64,000 nt of DNA from Arion vulgaris (lineage: Eukaryota; Mollusca; Gastropoda; Stylommatophora; Arionidae). The DNA lies in NCBI GenBank assembly GCA_020796225.1, contig CM036756.1:48774363-48838362 (forward strand). The letters are read 5' to 3'. The position numbers and the translations under genes were made by a program. Numbering within the stretch: position 1 is the stretch's first letter; every line of letters begins with the position of its first letter. The notes under the pieces are model-generated. The model ran no database searches, had not been told where the DNA came from, and saw only the letters and a program-made list of their open reading frames with translations. Below are positions 20,995 through 32,284 of this stretch, one piece after another.

Positions 20995-21855
20995 CCAGAC
21001 CGAAAGTCGTTAGTAAGACCGAGAGTAGTTAGTAAGACAGAGAGTCGTTAGTAAGACCGAGAGTAGTTAGTAAAAGCGAGAGTCGTTAGTAAGAACGTGA
21101 GTAGTTAGTAAGACCGAGAGTTGTTAGTAAGACAGAGAGTAGTTAGTAAGACAGAGAGTTGTTAGTAAGACAGAGAGTTGTTAGTAAGACAGAGAGTAGT
21201 TAGTAAGACAGAGAGTTGTTAGTAAGACAGAGAGTCGTTAGTAAGACAGAGAGTAGTTAGTGTAAGACAGAGAGTCGTTAGTAAGACGAGAGTCGTTATT
21301 AAGACAGAGAGTCGTTAGTAAGACCGAGAGTAGTTAGTAAGACAGAGAGTCGTTAGTAAGACTGAGGTAGTTAGTAATACTGAGAGTCGTTAGTAAGACC
21401 GAGAGTAGTTAGTAAGACCGAGAGTAGTTAGTAAGGCAGAGAGTAGTTAGTAAGACCGAGAGTAGTTAGTAAGACAGAGAGTCGTTAGTAAGACCGAGAG
21501 TCATTATTAAGACAGAGAGTCGTTAGTAAGACTGAGAGTCGTTAGTAAGACCGAGAGTAGTTAGTAATACCGAGAGTAGTTAGTAAGACCGAGAGTAGTT
21601 AGTAAGACTGAGAGAGTTAGTAATACGAGAGTAGTTAGTAAGACCGAGAGAGTTAGTAAGACCGAGAGAGTTAGTAAGACCGAGAGAGTTAGTAAGACCG
21701 AGAGTAGTTAGTAAGACCGAGAGTAGTTAGTAAGACTGAGAGTAGTTAGTAAGACCGAGAGTAGTTAGTAAGACCGAGAGTCGTTAGTAAGACTGAGAGT
21801 AGTTAGTAAGACAGAGAGTAGTTAGTAAGACCGAGAGTAGTTAGTAGTGTTGAAA
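20995..21855. repeat. Minisatellite, 19-bp unit, ~45 copies
   Basis: The unit is AGTTAGTAAGACCGAGAGT, with ACCGAG/ACAGAG/ACTGAG and TCGT/TAGT/TTGT variants. Some units are shortened (near 21600-21690, GAGAGAGTTAG). Confidence 0.95.
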
Positions 21856-22204
21856 GTAGATGAAACATACACGATAGACGATAAAAACAAAAAATACTAA
21901 TGATTTTAAATGAAAATTAATCTACCTTTCGTCCTACACTAAATTGCTATTAATTCTGGCATTTACTTGATCATTTGCACATATTACACGATATACATAA
22001 TTGTGTTCTTGAATCTCCATCAATAAGTTCAGTTTCTCTCATTTCCCTTTCAAGTATTTCTGTTTTCATGAATTTGTAAACATGTTTGAAGTACTTCATT
22101 CTAATTATTCTCACTATATTTGATGTGTAATCAATAGAAACACAAGTTTTATCTTCATCATGAATCTGAACAAATTCCTGGTTTTATTTGTGCACATTTG
22201 AATT
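21856..22204. other. Unassigned AT-rich sequence
   Basis: Nothing recognised. Confidence 0.45.
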
Positions 22205-22537
22205 CTTTTCAATCGATCGTATCTTATACATTACAAACCTGCAGGACGCGGTGACAGTCAATCGATCGTATCTTATACATTACAATCCTGCGGGACGCGA
22301 TGACAGTCAATCGATCGTATCTTATGCATTACAAACCTGCAGGACGCGGTGACAGATACATTACAAACCTGCAGGACGCGGTGACAATCAATCGATCGTA
22401 TCTTATACATTACAAACCTGCAGGACGCGGTGACAGTCAATCGATCGTATCTTATACATTACAAACCTGCAGGATGCGGTGACAATCAATCGATCGTATC
22501 TTATACATTACAATCCTGCAGGACGCGGTGACAGTTA
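22205..22537. repeat. Minisatellite, 49-bp unit, ~7 copies
   Basis: The unit starts CAATCGATCGTATCTTATAC and contains the 8-bp palindrome CCTGCAGG. One copy near 22350 is shortened by internal deletion. Confidence 0.93.
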
Positions 22538-22715
22538 AATGAATTTATATTTGAACACAAACAACATAGATCGTATTTTTGAAACTACATAGAATTTTAT
22601 ACAAAAACTGTTTAGGTCCTGATTCTGCGACTGCGAAGTCTTTTACAGAAATTACATAAATCGTGTGTCCTCTACTAGAAAGGATGTTACAGCAAACATA
22701 TAAGTCTTGTTTCTT
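22538..22715. other. Unassigned spacer
   Basis: AT-rich and unique; contains the left copy of a 12-bp TSD at its right edge (22716-22727). Confidence 0.4.
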
Positions 22716-22727
22716 AAACTAGAAAAT

Positions 22728-24212
22728 GGATTCGAAGGCGCATGAGGGGGGTGTGCCAGGATTAGTGAGCCGGCACTAATCACGACCCTGTTCCCTACCT
22801 CCACGTGGTGACCCTGGAAACAGACTTTGGTTCCAGTCTGACTAATGGGGCAGGGATCGGGAGAACTACTGGTATTGGTAGAAGTGCAAGTACGAAAAAA
22901 CAAGGAAGGTCCGAACAAAATGTATGAATCTCCTGGCCGATGTCCAACAAAATATTTCCCAAGTTCCCGAACAAAAAGAAACAGCAGCGAAACGTCTACG
23001 ATAGAATCCTTACTCACCCGGAGTAGGGGGCGAACACAAATTGCCATCTCCGGAGCATGAGACTCCATATACAAACTCGAAGTGTAAGTCAAAGGATCAG
23101 CCACAAATTACCAGTTTCTCTGCCGATGTGGAGATTAGTAAACATGAAAGGATGAGAGGTGCATCCAGTGACAAAACGTTTGTCCACATAGGGCGAAACT
23201 CGAAGCCCCGAGGAGGGGGCAAACATTGCCAGATGTGGGGCAAGAATAGATAAGTCAGATGCTAGCGAATAAAAGTCTACCCTCGTGTCGATACGTGGGA
23301 AGATTGCAGCTGATTCTGTATAGGTGACCTACCGCAGATACATTTACGGGACGAGGTTGGCCGAGCTCAAAACATAAAGTTGCGTTTAAGTGCACAACGA
23401 AACTATACTCCCCGGGAAAACCGTGCAAGGTACTGTTGCGATAACAACTTACATCCCCGGAAGAACTGAGGCAGGTGATGCCTAACGGAACTACCAGCCT
23501 TGGGGCAACCGGGCAAGGTACGGTTGCAGTCCAAACTAACATCCCCGGAAGGACTGGGGTGGGTGATGATGGCGAGCGCAAAATCTCAGTTGTGTTGCTA
23601 TCGCCGATTGAAACGGCCCTATACATTATGTGTGCCTGACCCCAGTCCGATGTTTCCCGAGGCTAAGGAAAATGCGAAGTGGAAACTGCAAATTGCCAAG
23701 TACCCACACGCGCCTAGCAAAGGATGAGAATGCTCCTGCTCTGGAACAAACTCTAAGTGGCCAGTAAAGTAAGGTCGACAATGTAAAGATATGACAGGCT
23801 GTCCGGATCAGAACATTGGCGTAAACCGACACTTTAGACGGTGTTTTATACGAGTAAGACACCGTCCGAGGACAAGCTTATAAGCCCCGTGAAATGTTCC
23901 TAATGTGGAACGACCTCACAGTCAGAAAGGGTATAACAGTAGTAACTCATTGTTTGATGTAGATCACAACGAAATATACAGCAAAGCTGATCGAAAAGGC
24001 GACGATCCGGGGCGAAATAGTCGGCAGAAAGGATCGTAAACTAGGAAAGCTCTCCTAGTAAATCAAAAGCTGGCTGAAACCGGATGGGCGAGCCTAGTCA
24101 CCATGGGCGCATAGTCGTCCCAACGTAGATCACTCGTTTCTTGTCAAAGGACCAATTATATATCACAAAAGAATGATAAAATTGGCCGTGAAGAACGATC
24201 GAAAAGAAGAAG
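22728..24212 (+). mobile_element. 1.5-kb non-coding retroposon with 12-bp TSD
   Basis: A 1,485-bp block, less AT-rich than its surroundings, lies between perfect direct repeats AAACTAGAAAAT (22716-22727 and 24213-24224). It ends GGCCGTGAAGAACGATCGAA followed by AAGAAGAAG, an A/G-rich tail. I find no RT, endonuclease or transposase; its open frames (up to about 150 codons) look non-conserved. Two related copies exist on minus (24265-26730, interrupted, and 28881-29630). TSD plus tail indicate target-primed retroposition. It could be a LINE 5'/3' UTR derivative or a long SINE-like element. The 3' end is shared with the SINE at 4540-4790. Confidence 0.65.
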
Positions 24213-24264
24213 AAACTAGAAAATTTGACACTATACGATACTTTCATACGTATATTAAAACCAT

Positions 24265-24846
24265 TTAACGATCATTTTTTTGTCGTGTATTTGGGCTTTA
24301 TCATCTTCACCTAACAGTATTTCGCACTATGCGCCTTTCTGACTATATGAGGTCGTTCCATATAAGGAACATGTTCAGCTATTAGGGACACATAAGCTTG
24401 TCGTGCACCACGGCATCTTACTCTTATAGGTCACTGTGAAAAATGTCGGCCTTTGCCAATATTTGGATTTGGACGACCTGTCAAATCATTACACTGTCGG
24501 CCTTACTTTTCGGCCACCATGAGTTTATTCCAGAGTAGGCGCATTCTCAGCCTTTTCGAGACGCTTGTCGGCACGTGGTAATTTGCAGTTTGGACTCTGC
24601 ATTTGTTCCTGTCCCTGGGAAACACTGGACTGGGGCTGCACACAAATAATCCAGTGTTTCGTTTCTATCGACGCTGTCAACGGAACTAAACATTTTGCGA
24701 CCGCTACTATCACCCGCTCCAGTACTTTTGGGGATGTTAGTTGCTATTGCAACAGTACCTTACCTGCTTGTCCCAGAGGGGGCAGTTTTGTTAGGCCAAA
24801 GAACGCCACTTTAGGATTTGCGCTCGGCCAACCTTACCCAATAGAT
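24265..24846 (-). mobile_element. Second retroposon copy, 3'-proximal part
   Basis: On minus this matches the 23345-23990 part of the first copy. Shared landmarks are AAGGTTGGCCGAGC, GGTACTGTTGC.ATA.CAACT, ACATCCCC, GCAAATT.CCA and TGGAACGACCTCA. Divergence is substantial (I estimate roughly a quarter of positions by eye). It stops short of the 3' tail. The rest of the copy lies at 26236-26730, beyond an inserted LINE. Confidence 0.65.
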
Positions 24847-26235
24847 AGATTCACGCTTGATCTGTGTTTAGCCAGGTGCAAGAATTATTTAATAAAGTAT
24901 GGGAAGAAGAAACTGTCCCAGATAAATGGAAAAAGGCAATAATTGTTAAGATCTACCAAAAAGGTGATCTCAAAGACTGCAACAACTGGAGAGGGATCAC
25001 CCTATTGCCAGTAATGACCAAGATTTTCTGCAAAATCATTCTTAATAGAATCAAAGGAGCAGTGGACAAAACTCTGAGAGAAGAACAAGCTGGTTTTAGA
25101 CCTGGGAGTAGCTGCTTAGACCAAATAATTACCCTACGAATAATTTTGGAGGAACATATTGAAAAGCAACAACCACTCATACTAAATTTCATCGATTTAA
25201 AAAAGCCTTTGATAGTCTTAGATGCTATGAAATACCAGACAAAATAATAAACATTATTATGTCTCTATGATGGTTCACAGTGTGCAGTTCGCACTGATGG
25301 TGGAAACAGCGACTGGTTTATGGTTGAAACCGGAGTAAAGCAAGGCTGTATTCTATCTCCGCTATTGTTTGGAGTGGCCATTGACTGGGTGATGCGAAAA
25401 TGTTGCAGGGGCGAAACTGGCATCGATTGGATAGAAAACAGTCAACTAGAAGATTTGGATTTTGCAGATGATATTGCCTTGTTATGTAGAAACAACCAAG
25501 ATATGCAAAGAAAACAGACAACTTGTCATCTATAGCATCAAAAGTTGGACTGCAGATAAGCTATGAAAAACAAATATAATGAAGACACCTATGGCAAGTA
25601 ATGCAGATATCACACTGGAATCTAAGATAATAAAAATAACAGAGCAGTTCATCTATTTAGGTAGCAATTTTGATTGCACAGGAAATGTTAAAAATAAATT
25701 ATGATACGAATTGGCAAAGCAACATCAGCTTTTAAAAGTCTAAATAAAATATGGAACTGCAAGTTATATAGTATTAAAACTAAATTACGAATTTTCAATT
25801 CAAATGTTGTATCAATCCTAACATATGCCAGCGAGAGTTGGAAAATGACTAAAGATATAGAATGGAAGTTGAATGCATTTGAAAACAGATGTCTGCGAAA
25901 AATAATGAATATAAAATGGAACGAATTCAGAAGAAGTGATGAAATCAGAGACATGTCTGGTCAACCACTAGTGACTGTTATAAGAAAGAGAAGATGGAGA
26001 TATGTTGGGCACACCTTTAGGAGAAATGATCAACGAATATGAAAGCAGACATTGAAGTGGGATGCAAAGGGTTCAATATAGAGAGGTCGACCTAAAGAGA
26101 CCCTGAAACGAACTTTGCTGAGAGAGGCAGGAAATATCGGTCTCAGTTCCATGGAGGAGATTGAGCAAATTGCCCAGGATAGAGCGGTATGGAGAAATTA
26201 CTTGCAGGCCCTATGTAACGTATAACGGTACGAGA
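24847..26235 (+). mobile_element. LINE RT inserted in the retroposon
   Basis: The plus strand encodes VQELFNKVWEEETVPDKWKK, NWRGITLLPVMTKIFCKII, REEQAGFRPGSSCLDQI, a damaged motif A (FIDLKKPL), GVKQGCILSPLLFGVAIDW and the intact catalytic FADDIALLC (near 25470). Then come ASESWKMTKDIEWKLNAFEN, RKRRWRYVGHTFRRND and WRNYLQALCNV and a stop. The tail is an ATT repeat. It lacks endonuclease and is broken by several frameshifts. Same family as 27037-28013 and 11456-11800. It separates two halves of the minus-strand retroposon copy. Confidence 0.82.
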
Positions 26236-26730
26236 GGAATTATTATTATTGGCCTGTGATACGGAATTTACGGCAATCTTCCCTTGTGTCGTCACGATGC
26301 GTTAAAGCGTTCTCGGAGACACTTGCCCAGAGCTAGCAGTTGTGTTGCAACCGTTGACTCGTTACACATCCTTCTCATGGATTTTGCCCACAACTGACAA
26401 TTATAGTGCGGCCATTGACTCCAGGGTAATCGTTTTCAGACCTCGTACGCTGCTATTTCTTGCTTTTGCCATGCATTTAAGCAGCTTTTCTTCGGACATC
26501 AGCCAGAAGATGTGTGCATTCTATTTAGGGTTTTGGACCTGTGTTATGTTTCTGTGCTAGCACTTCTACAACTACCTGTAGCTCTCCCTCGATCCCTACC
26601 CGCTTAGCCAGACAGGATCCTCTGTCTGTTTCCAGGATCACCACGTGAAGGTGGGGTAGTTTCTTGATTAGTTCCAGTTCACTAATCCTAGCACGACGTT
26701 GTCCCTATAATTGCACCTTTGACCCCTGAC
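26236..26730 (-). mobile_element. Second retroposon copy, 5' part
   Basis: On minus it matches 22740-23290 of the first copy: GTGCTAGGATTAGTGAAC, CACGTGGTGATCCTGGAAAC, AGAAGTGC.AG.AC and GGGAAGATTGC. With 24265-24846 it makes one element in inverted orientation to the first copy. Confidence 0.65.
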
Positions 26731-26824
26731 ACAACAATTACATGAATCACATTTCTCAATCTAAATAGTCTTATACTGTTGCCACATTGATTGTACTTTT
26801 GCAACAACATAGAGTCTGACATAA

Positions 26825-27036
26825 CTATCATGTAGACTGTATTTATTAACAACTACAACAAATCTGACATAACTATCATGTATACTGTATTTATTAACAA
26901 CTACAACAAATCTGACATAACTATCATGTATACTGTATTTATTAACAACTACAACAAATCTGACATAACTATCATGTAGACTGTATTTATTAACAACTAC
27001 AACAAATCTGACATAACTATCATGTAGAATGTATTT
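26825..27036. repeat. Minisatellite, 48-bp unit, left block
   Basis: Four or so copies of a unit starting TCTGACATAACTATCATGTA. It is split by a LINE at 27037 and continues at 28014. The last unit has the private change AGAATG for AGACTG, which is repeated on the other side of the insert. Confidence 0.92.
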
Positions 27037-28013
27037 GCCTGCCAGGTTATTCATGATGGAAGACTGTCAGAGGAGTTCCAGGTCACTACTGGTGTTAGAC
27101 AGGGATGCCTGCTGTCCCCCTCCTCTTCTTGGTGCTACTTGATTGGGTCACACGCACAGCCTACACCAGGTCTGGATAAGGCATACAGTGGACACTTATG
27201 TCAAAGCTAGAAGACCTGGATTTTGCGGACGATCTCGTCTTGCTTTCGCATAGACTACAAGACATGCAGGAAAAAGTGGATGCTCTGGCACAAACTGCAC
27301 AACGATTCGGCCTTAAAATCAGTCAAGAGAAGACTAAAGTAATGCGTAGCAACAACATACAATACAGCAAGATCCAATACTGATTGAGGGAAGGGACATA
27401 GAAGATGTGGATGAATTTGTCTACCTTGGAAGTAAGATCAGCAGATCAGGAGGTACAGATGAGGACATTAAGGCTAGGATTAGGAAGGCCCGACAGGCCT
27501 TTGCGATCCTGCACATGGTGTGGAAGTCCGCTGCCATCTCCACGAAAACAAAGCTCAGGATTTTCAGCTCAAATGTGAAGTCGGTGTTGCTGTATGGCTA
27601 GGAAACTTGGCGAGTCACTAAGGCAAATACAAATAAGATCCAGACCTTTGTCAACGGATGTTTGCGGCGGATTCTCAGATTGAAATGGTATGATAGAGTT
27701 ACAAACACGGATCTGTGGATAGGAACAGGGCAGGAACCTATGATGACACAGGTCAAGAGGAGAAGATGGCGATGGATAGGCCATACCTTGCGGAAGACAC
27801 AGTCGAGTGTCACTAGACAGGTGCTCGAGTGGAACCCGCAGGGAAAACGAAAAAGAGGACGCCTAAGCAGACTTGGAGACGAGGTCTTACTGAGGAGCTG
27901 AAGAGTGCTCAATTGACCTGGGAGACCATAAAAATAACAGCCAGAGACCGAGAAGAGTGGCGAACAACTGTTGAGGCCCTATGCTCCACGAGGAGCGGAG
28001 AGGATTAATGATG
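27037..28013 (+). mobile_element. 5'-truncated LINE with 11-bp TSD in a 48-bp array
   Basis: The plus strand begins in RT (LSEEFQVTTGVRQGCLLSP), has the intact FADDLVLLSHR, then FVYLGSKISRSGGTDEDIKA, a stop, ETWRVTKANTNKIQTF, RRRWRWIGHTLRK, GKRKRGR and REEWRTTVEALCSTRSGED and a stop. The tail is TAATGATGA. AGAATGTATTT is repeated at 27026-27036 and 28014-28024. The catalytic Asp pair is intact, but frameshifts and 5' truncation leave no enzyme. Confidence 0.85.
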
Positions 28014-28113
28014 AGAATGTATTTATTAACAGCTACAACAAATCTGACATAACTATCATGTAGACTGTATTTATTAACAGCTACAACAAATCTGACATAA
28101 CTATCACGTAGAT
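28014..28113. repeat. Minisatellite, 48-bp unit, right block
   Basis: Two copies continuing the array of 26825-27036. It is cut on the right by the hAT-like element. Confidence 0.9.
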
Positions 28114-28509
28114 CATAGATTCTCAAACTATTTCGGCCCACTGCCCACTTTGCACGACATAAACTTTGTAACGCCGCCACCCCTCCCCTTTATAACAGTT
28201 TGGTAACCCCCATATATACATGCTCTATTTTCACTTTGACATAGAAAATTGATATATATTTCTGTTATGCATGGTCAATTTTCAAATGATTATATACATG
28301 AAATAGAAAAGTGATGATAAAATGGATCGTGCAAAATGGACATAAGATGAATTAAAATGCAGAATTCACATTTTTATGATTATTCAATCGCAAAATCACG
28401 AAAAAACTCCCCCTGCCCAAATGCTTCTGAACTCACTATCGCTTACTCCCCTAACGGAAGGCTTCAGCGCCCAGTGGGGGATGGTACCACCCACTTTGGG
28501 AACCCAATG
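28114..28509. mobile_element. hAT-like non-autonomous element (MITE)
   Basis: A 396-bp block has ends CATAGATTCTCAAACT and, inverted at the right, CATTGGGTTCCCAAAGT. These are imperfect TIRs of the hAT style (CA...TTCTCAAACT). Flanking 8-mers ACGTAGAT (28106-28113) and ATATAGAT (28510-28517) agree at six of eight bases, fitting an aged 8-bp hAT target duplication. It has no coding sequence. It landed in the last 48-bp unit. Confidence 0.65.
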
Positions 28510-28517
28510 ATATAGAT

Positions 28518-28858
28518 CATATTAATGCAGATACAAAGAGTAGTATACAACAATAACATGGACATATTTCTAGATCTATGAAGAATTTTATACAGCGATC
28601 AAATAGATAATATGTATGAACCAAAAACAATGCAGGGCAACCGCATCGTGGTTGAAACCTTAATTCGTATGATTTTAATACGGTTCACAGAACAGTATGT
28701 TAGTTGTGTTGAAATCCAACTATCAGACTGCAATTAAATGAAGAGGTCGATAAGTTTCAACACACACTAACCTGGGAATACACCCATGCGCTTAGCAATG
28801 TCTGGTTGAATCAAATTCTCTGATGGCGTTCTGAAACTTGAAGTATTTAAACAACCGT
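28518..28858. other. Unassigned sequence
   Basis: AT-rich unique sequence; nothing recognised. It ends at a CT microsatellite (28859-28880) that forms the tail of the next, minus-strand element. Confidence 0.45.
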
Positions 28859-29630
28859 TACTCTCTCTCTCTCTCTCTCGTTCTTTTCGGCCATTTTGAT
28901 CATTCTTATTGTTATATATAAACAACCGTTGGCAAGAACGTTTCTTTACGTCACATCTTCAGTAACATTTGGAGCTCTAGTGCTTGTCCTCGGCGACGTG
29001 TCCGATTTAAAAAAGCGTTTACTAGGCTCGCTCTCCGTCAGCCTTTGACTGTCTCCAGCTGACCTGCAAGGCAGCAGGTTGCTATTTTTAATTTAGGGTA
29101 TCGACCCCTAGACGACCTGCCCTTCCGGGTTGTTGAGCGTCATCTGCCCAGGTTACCGGTTTTTTTCTACTACTCGGTTTACCGTCCAGTTTTGTATACG
29201 GTTTGCTCCCCTAGCTTTGATTGTCCCCAATCTAATTACAATGCAGTAGTAGTTCCATGCGAGCGGAAACGCGCACTGGATTCAAGCCTCTGCTGGGCTT
29301 TTATTTTTTTCTGCATAGTTGGGTGGCCGCTCACCCCTAATCTTGCCACGCCTCTCCGTCGCTCCCCCATCAGCACCTTGCACATCTGCCCTACCGGTTG
29401 ACCCACCCGTGCATCGTCCGCATGCCTGTTCGAACTGCCCTGGTGCCTGCCCACCATGTCCATCAGTTTTCACCGTGCTCACATTTAGCATGCCTCTAGA
29501 CTGCCCGGCCATGGAGCTCAACTCGGACGTCCAGATCAGGGCTCCGAGTTTCGCCCTATGTGGGCCCACGTGCAACTCAGCTCTTCCCGGAGGTGACAAA
29601 CAACCGCTACTAAATTACTAGTGATGTGAA
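28859..29630 (-). mobile_element. Third retroposon copy, with GA-repeat tail
   Basis: Minus strand: a GC-rich body with a block CCACATAGGGCGAAACTCGG shared with the first copy (near 23190), ending TCAAAATGGCCGAAAAGAACG followed by a GA repeat. The last 40 or so bases align with the 3' end of the 22728-24212 element. The middle is much diverged or of different origin. It has no conserved coding sequence; overlapping GC-rich open frames on both strands are by-products of composition. Confidence 0.5.
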
Positions 29631-29639
29631 GAATGTTAT

Positions 29640-30210
29640 ACTGAAATATACAAATGTAATCAAAACAGAAAGAGAGAAATATACGAATGTATTCAAATAA
29701 AAGAGAAACTACGAATTGAGTCAAACAAAAAGAGAGAAATATACGAATGTAATCAAACAAAAGAGAGAAGAGAAATATACGAATGCAGTTAAACATAAAG
29801 AGAGAGAGAGAGAGAAATATACGAATGTAATCAAAGAAAAAGAGAGAAATATACGAATGTAGTTAAACATAAAGAGAGAGAGAGATATATATATATATAT
29901 ATACGAATGTAATCAAACAAGAAGAGAGAGAGAAATATACGAATGTAATCAAACAAAAAGAGAGAGAAATATACGAATGTAGTCAAACAAGAAGAGAGAG
30001 AAATATACGAATGTAATCAAACAAAAAGAGAGAGAAATATACGAATGTAGTTAAACATAAAGAGAGAGAGAGAAATATACGAATGTAATCAAACAAAGAG
30101 AGAGAGAGAGAAATATACGAATGTAATCAAACAAAAAGAGAGATAAATATACGAATGTAGGAAAGAGAAAGAGAGAGAAATATAAGAATGTAATCAAAGA
30201 GAAAGTGAGA
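29640..30210. repeat. AG-rich minisatellite, ~34-bp variable unit
   Basis: Units built on AAATATACGAATGTAATCAA followed by a variable AG microsatellite (ACAAAAAGAGAGAG). Length varies with the AG run, and one unit carries a TA run (29885-29903). Confidence 0.9.
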
Positions 30211-30545
30211 GAAATATACTCAATTGAGTCAAAGAGAACATCAGATAAATGTACTGAATATAGTCAAAGAGAACATCAGATAAATGTACTGAATATAGTC
30301 AAAGAGAACATCAGATAAATGTACTGAATATAGTCAAAGAGAACATCAGATAAATGTACTGAATATAGTCAAAGAGAACATCAGATAAATGTACTGAATA
30401 TAGTCAAAGAGAAAATAAGAGAAATGTACTGAATATAGTCAAAGAGAACATCAGATAAATGTACTGAATATAGTCAAAGAGAAAATAAGAGAAATATTCT
30501 GAATGGATTAAAAGAGAAAGTAAGAGAAATATTCTGAATGTAGTC
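30211..30545. repeat. Minisatellite, 35-bp unit, ~9 copies
   Basis: The unit starts GAACATCAGATAAATGTACT and ends ATATAGTCAAAGA. It grades into the preceding AG-rich array (shared frame: GAGA, AAAT, TAC.GAAT, AGTCAAA), so the two seem to be diverged parts of one array. Confidence 0.92.
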
Positions 30546-30549
30546 AAAG

Positions 30550-30690
30550 AGAAAGTGAGAGTAATCTATAGCAGAAGAGAGAAAGATGAGAGTAATCTAT
30601 AGCAGAAGAGAGAAGAGATGAGAAGTAAATCTATAGCAGAAGAGAGAAAGATGAGAGTAATCTATAGCAGAAGAGAGAAAGATAAGAGTT
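30550..30690. repeat. Tandem repeat, ~31-bp unit, 4 copies
   Basis: The unit is AGAGTAATCTATAGCAGAAG followed by AGAGAAAGATG, with small indels. It is the third segment of the purine-rich block. Confidence 0.88.
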
Positions 30691-30804
30691 GGGTGGGAAG
30701 AAAGGAAAAAGCATTGATGACAGAAATGAAAGATGATTATTACGTACATTAAATAGAAACATTTCGTGTCTCTCGACGTATGCGTGAAGAATCGAGATAG
30801 CTTG

Positions 30805-31075
30805 AGTTTTCTGTGTTCAGTCATACTTGTTGTTATCCATTAGTAATAAAGTTTTCTGTGTTCAATCATACTTGTTGTTTTCCATTAATAATAAAGTTTT
30901 CTGTGTTCAGTCATACTTGTTGTTATCCATTAGTAATAAAGTTTTCTGTGTTCAGTCATACTTGTTGTTATCCATTAGTAATAAAGTGTTCTGTGTTCAG
31001 TCATACTTGTTGTTATCCATTAGTAATAAAGTTTTCTGTGTTCAGTCATACTTGTTGTTATCCATTAGTAATAAA
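30805..31075. repeat. Minisatellite, 45-bp unit, 6 copies
   Basis: The unit starts GTTTTCTGTGTTCAGTCATA and is nearly invariant. A 94-codon frame of 15-residue repeats results from the period and is not called as a gene. Confidence 0.95.
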
Positions 31076-31204
31076 TTCATCAGTAACGACAAAATAACAA
31101 AGAGAGGAAAAACATACATAAAAATCATATACAATCTTCAAGTAATGTCATCAAGGTTGTGTAATCAATGTATCATACTCGGAATCTGACTAGCATATCT
31201 TCAG

Positions 31205-31825
31205 ACTGAACTATAGCTGCCATATCTTCACTAGACTACTGCATATCTTCACTAGACTACTGCATATCTTCACTAGACTACTGCATATCTTCACTAGACT
31301 ACTGCATATCTTCACTAGACTACTGCATATCTTCACTAGACTGCTGCATATCTTCACTAGACTACTGCATATCTTCACTAGACTACTGCATATCTTCACT
31401 AGACTACTGCATATCTTCACTAGACTACTGCATATCTTCACTAGACTTCTGCATATCTTCACTAGACTGCTGCATATCTTCACTAGACTGCTGCATATCT
31501 TCACTAGACTACTGCATATCTTCACTAGACTGCTGCATATCTTCACTAGACTGCTGCATATCTTCACTAGACTACTGCATATCTTCACTAGACTACTGCA
31601 TATCTTCACTAGACTACTGCATATCTTCACTAGACTGCTGCATATCTTCACTAGACTGCTGCATATCTTCACTAGACTGCTGCATATCTTCACTAGACTG
31701 CTGCATATCTTCACTAGACTACTGCATATCTTCACTAGACTTCTGCATATCTTCACTAGACTGCTGCATATCTTCACTAGACTCTGCATATCTTCACTAG
31801 ACTGCTGCATATCTTCACTAGAACT
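31205..31825. repeat. Minisatellite, 21-bp unit, ~30 copies
   Basis: The unit is TGCATATCTTCACTAGACTAC, with ACTAC/ACTGC/ACTTC variants. The minus-strand seven-residue repeat SLVKICS is a consequence of the 21-bp period. Confidence 0.95.
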
Positions 31826-31829
31826 GCTG

Positions 31830-32280
31830 TCAAGCGTACCTATTTCAGTTAGAATGCGCTTGTTACAATTTCTGTCTTCTCGAGCTGTAGAAATTCTAAA
31901 CATAGAATTGGTAACGAATTGTTGATTCAACTTTTTATGTAGTGTTTTTAGGATTACATCACGTGCGTAGAGTCGTGGTGTTCAACGTGACATATAGATG
32001 CCTATACATTTCTACACTATGCAAGTTTAAGTTGCGTTTCACTAAATAAATATAGTAAATGAGAAATAATTTGTTGGTCATACTTCTCATCAAACAAATA
32101 GATAATGATTTTGTTGCTAAGAAACTAAAACATAACCAACAAACCATACTCAGAATCCGGACCGGTGCAAATTAACACTAGCGTTGCAAAGCTTACCAAT
32201 TTCATTTAGAGATTTTATCATAATGGGAGGTAATTTATACAAGTTTCACTGTGTTTGCTAACTAACGACAAAAGAAATGA
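31830..32280. other. Unassigned sequence
   Basis: Unique AT-rich sequence between arrays; no feature is recognised. Confidence 0.45.
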
Positions 32281-32284
32281 TTAA

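Noticed and set aside
22205..22537. Origin of replication or operator cluster based on ATCGAT and CCTGCAGG dyads
   Set aside because: The dyads are just part of the 49-bp repeat unit; there is no independent evidence for function.
22652..23727. Open frames of 70-150 codons on both strands in the 1.5-kb retroposon
   Set aside because: They are not shared in the other copies and have no recognisable domain; they overlap in conflicting frames.
24847..28013. An intact, active LINE
   Set aside because: Although FADD is preserved in two copies, both lack the endonuclease and 5' half of the RT region and have several frameshifts and stops.
29236..29621. GC-rich open frames of 70-105 codons on both strands
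   Set aside because: They overlap each other on opposite strands with no motif, inside a non-coding retroposon copy; their openness reflects GC content.
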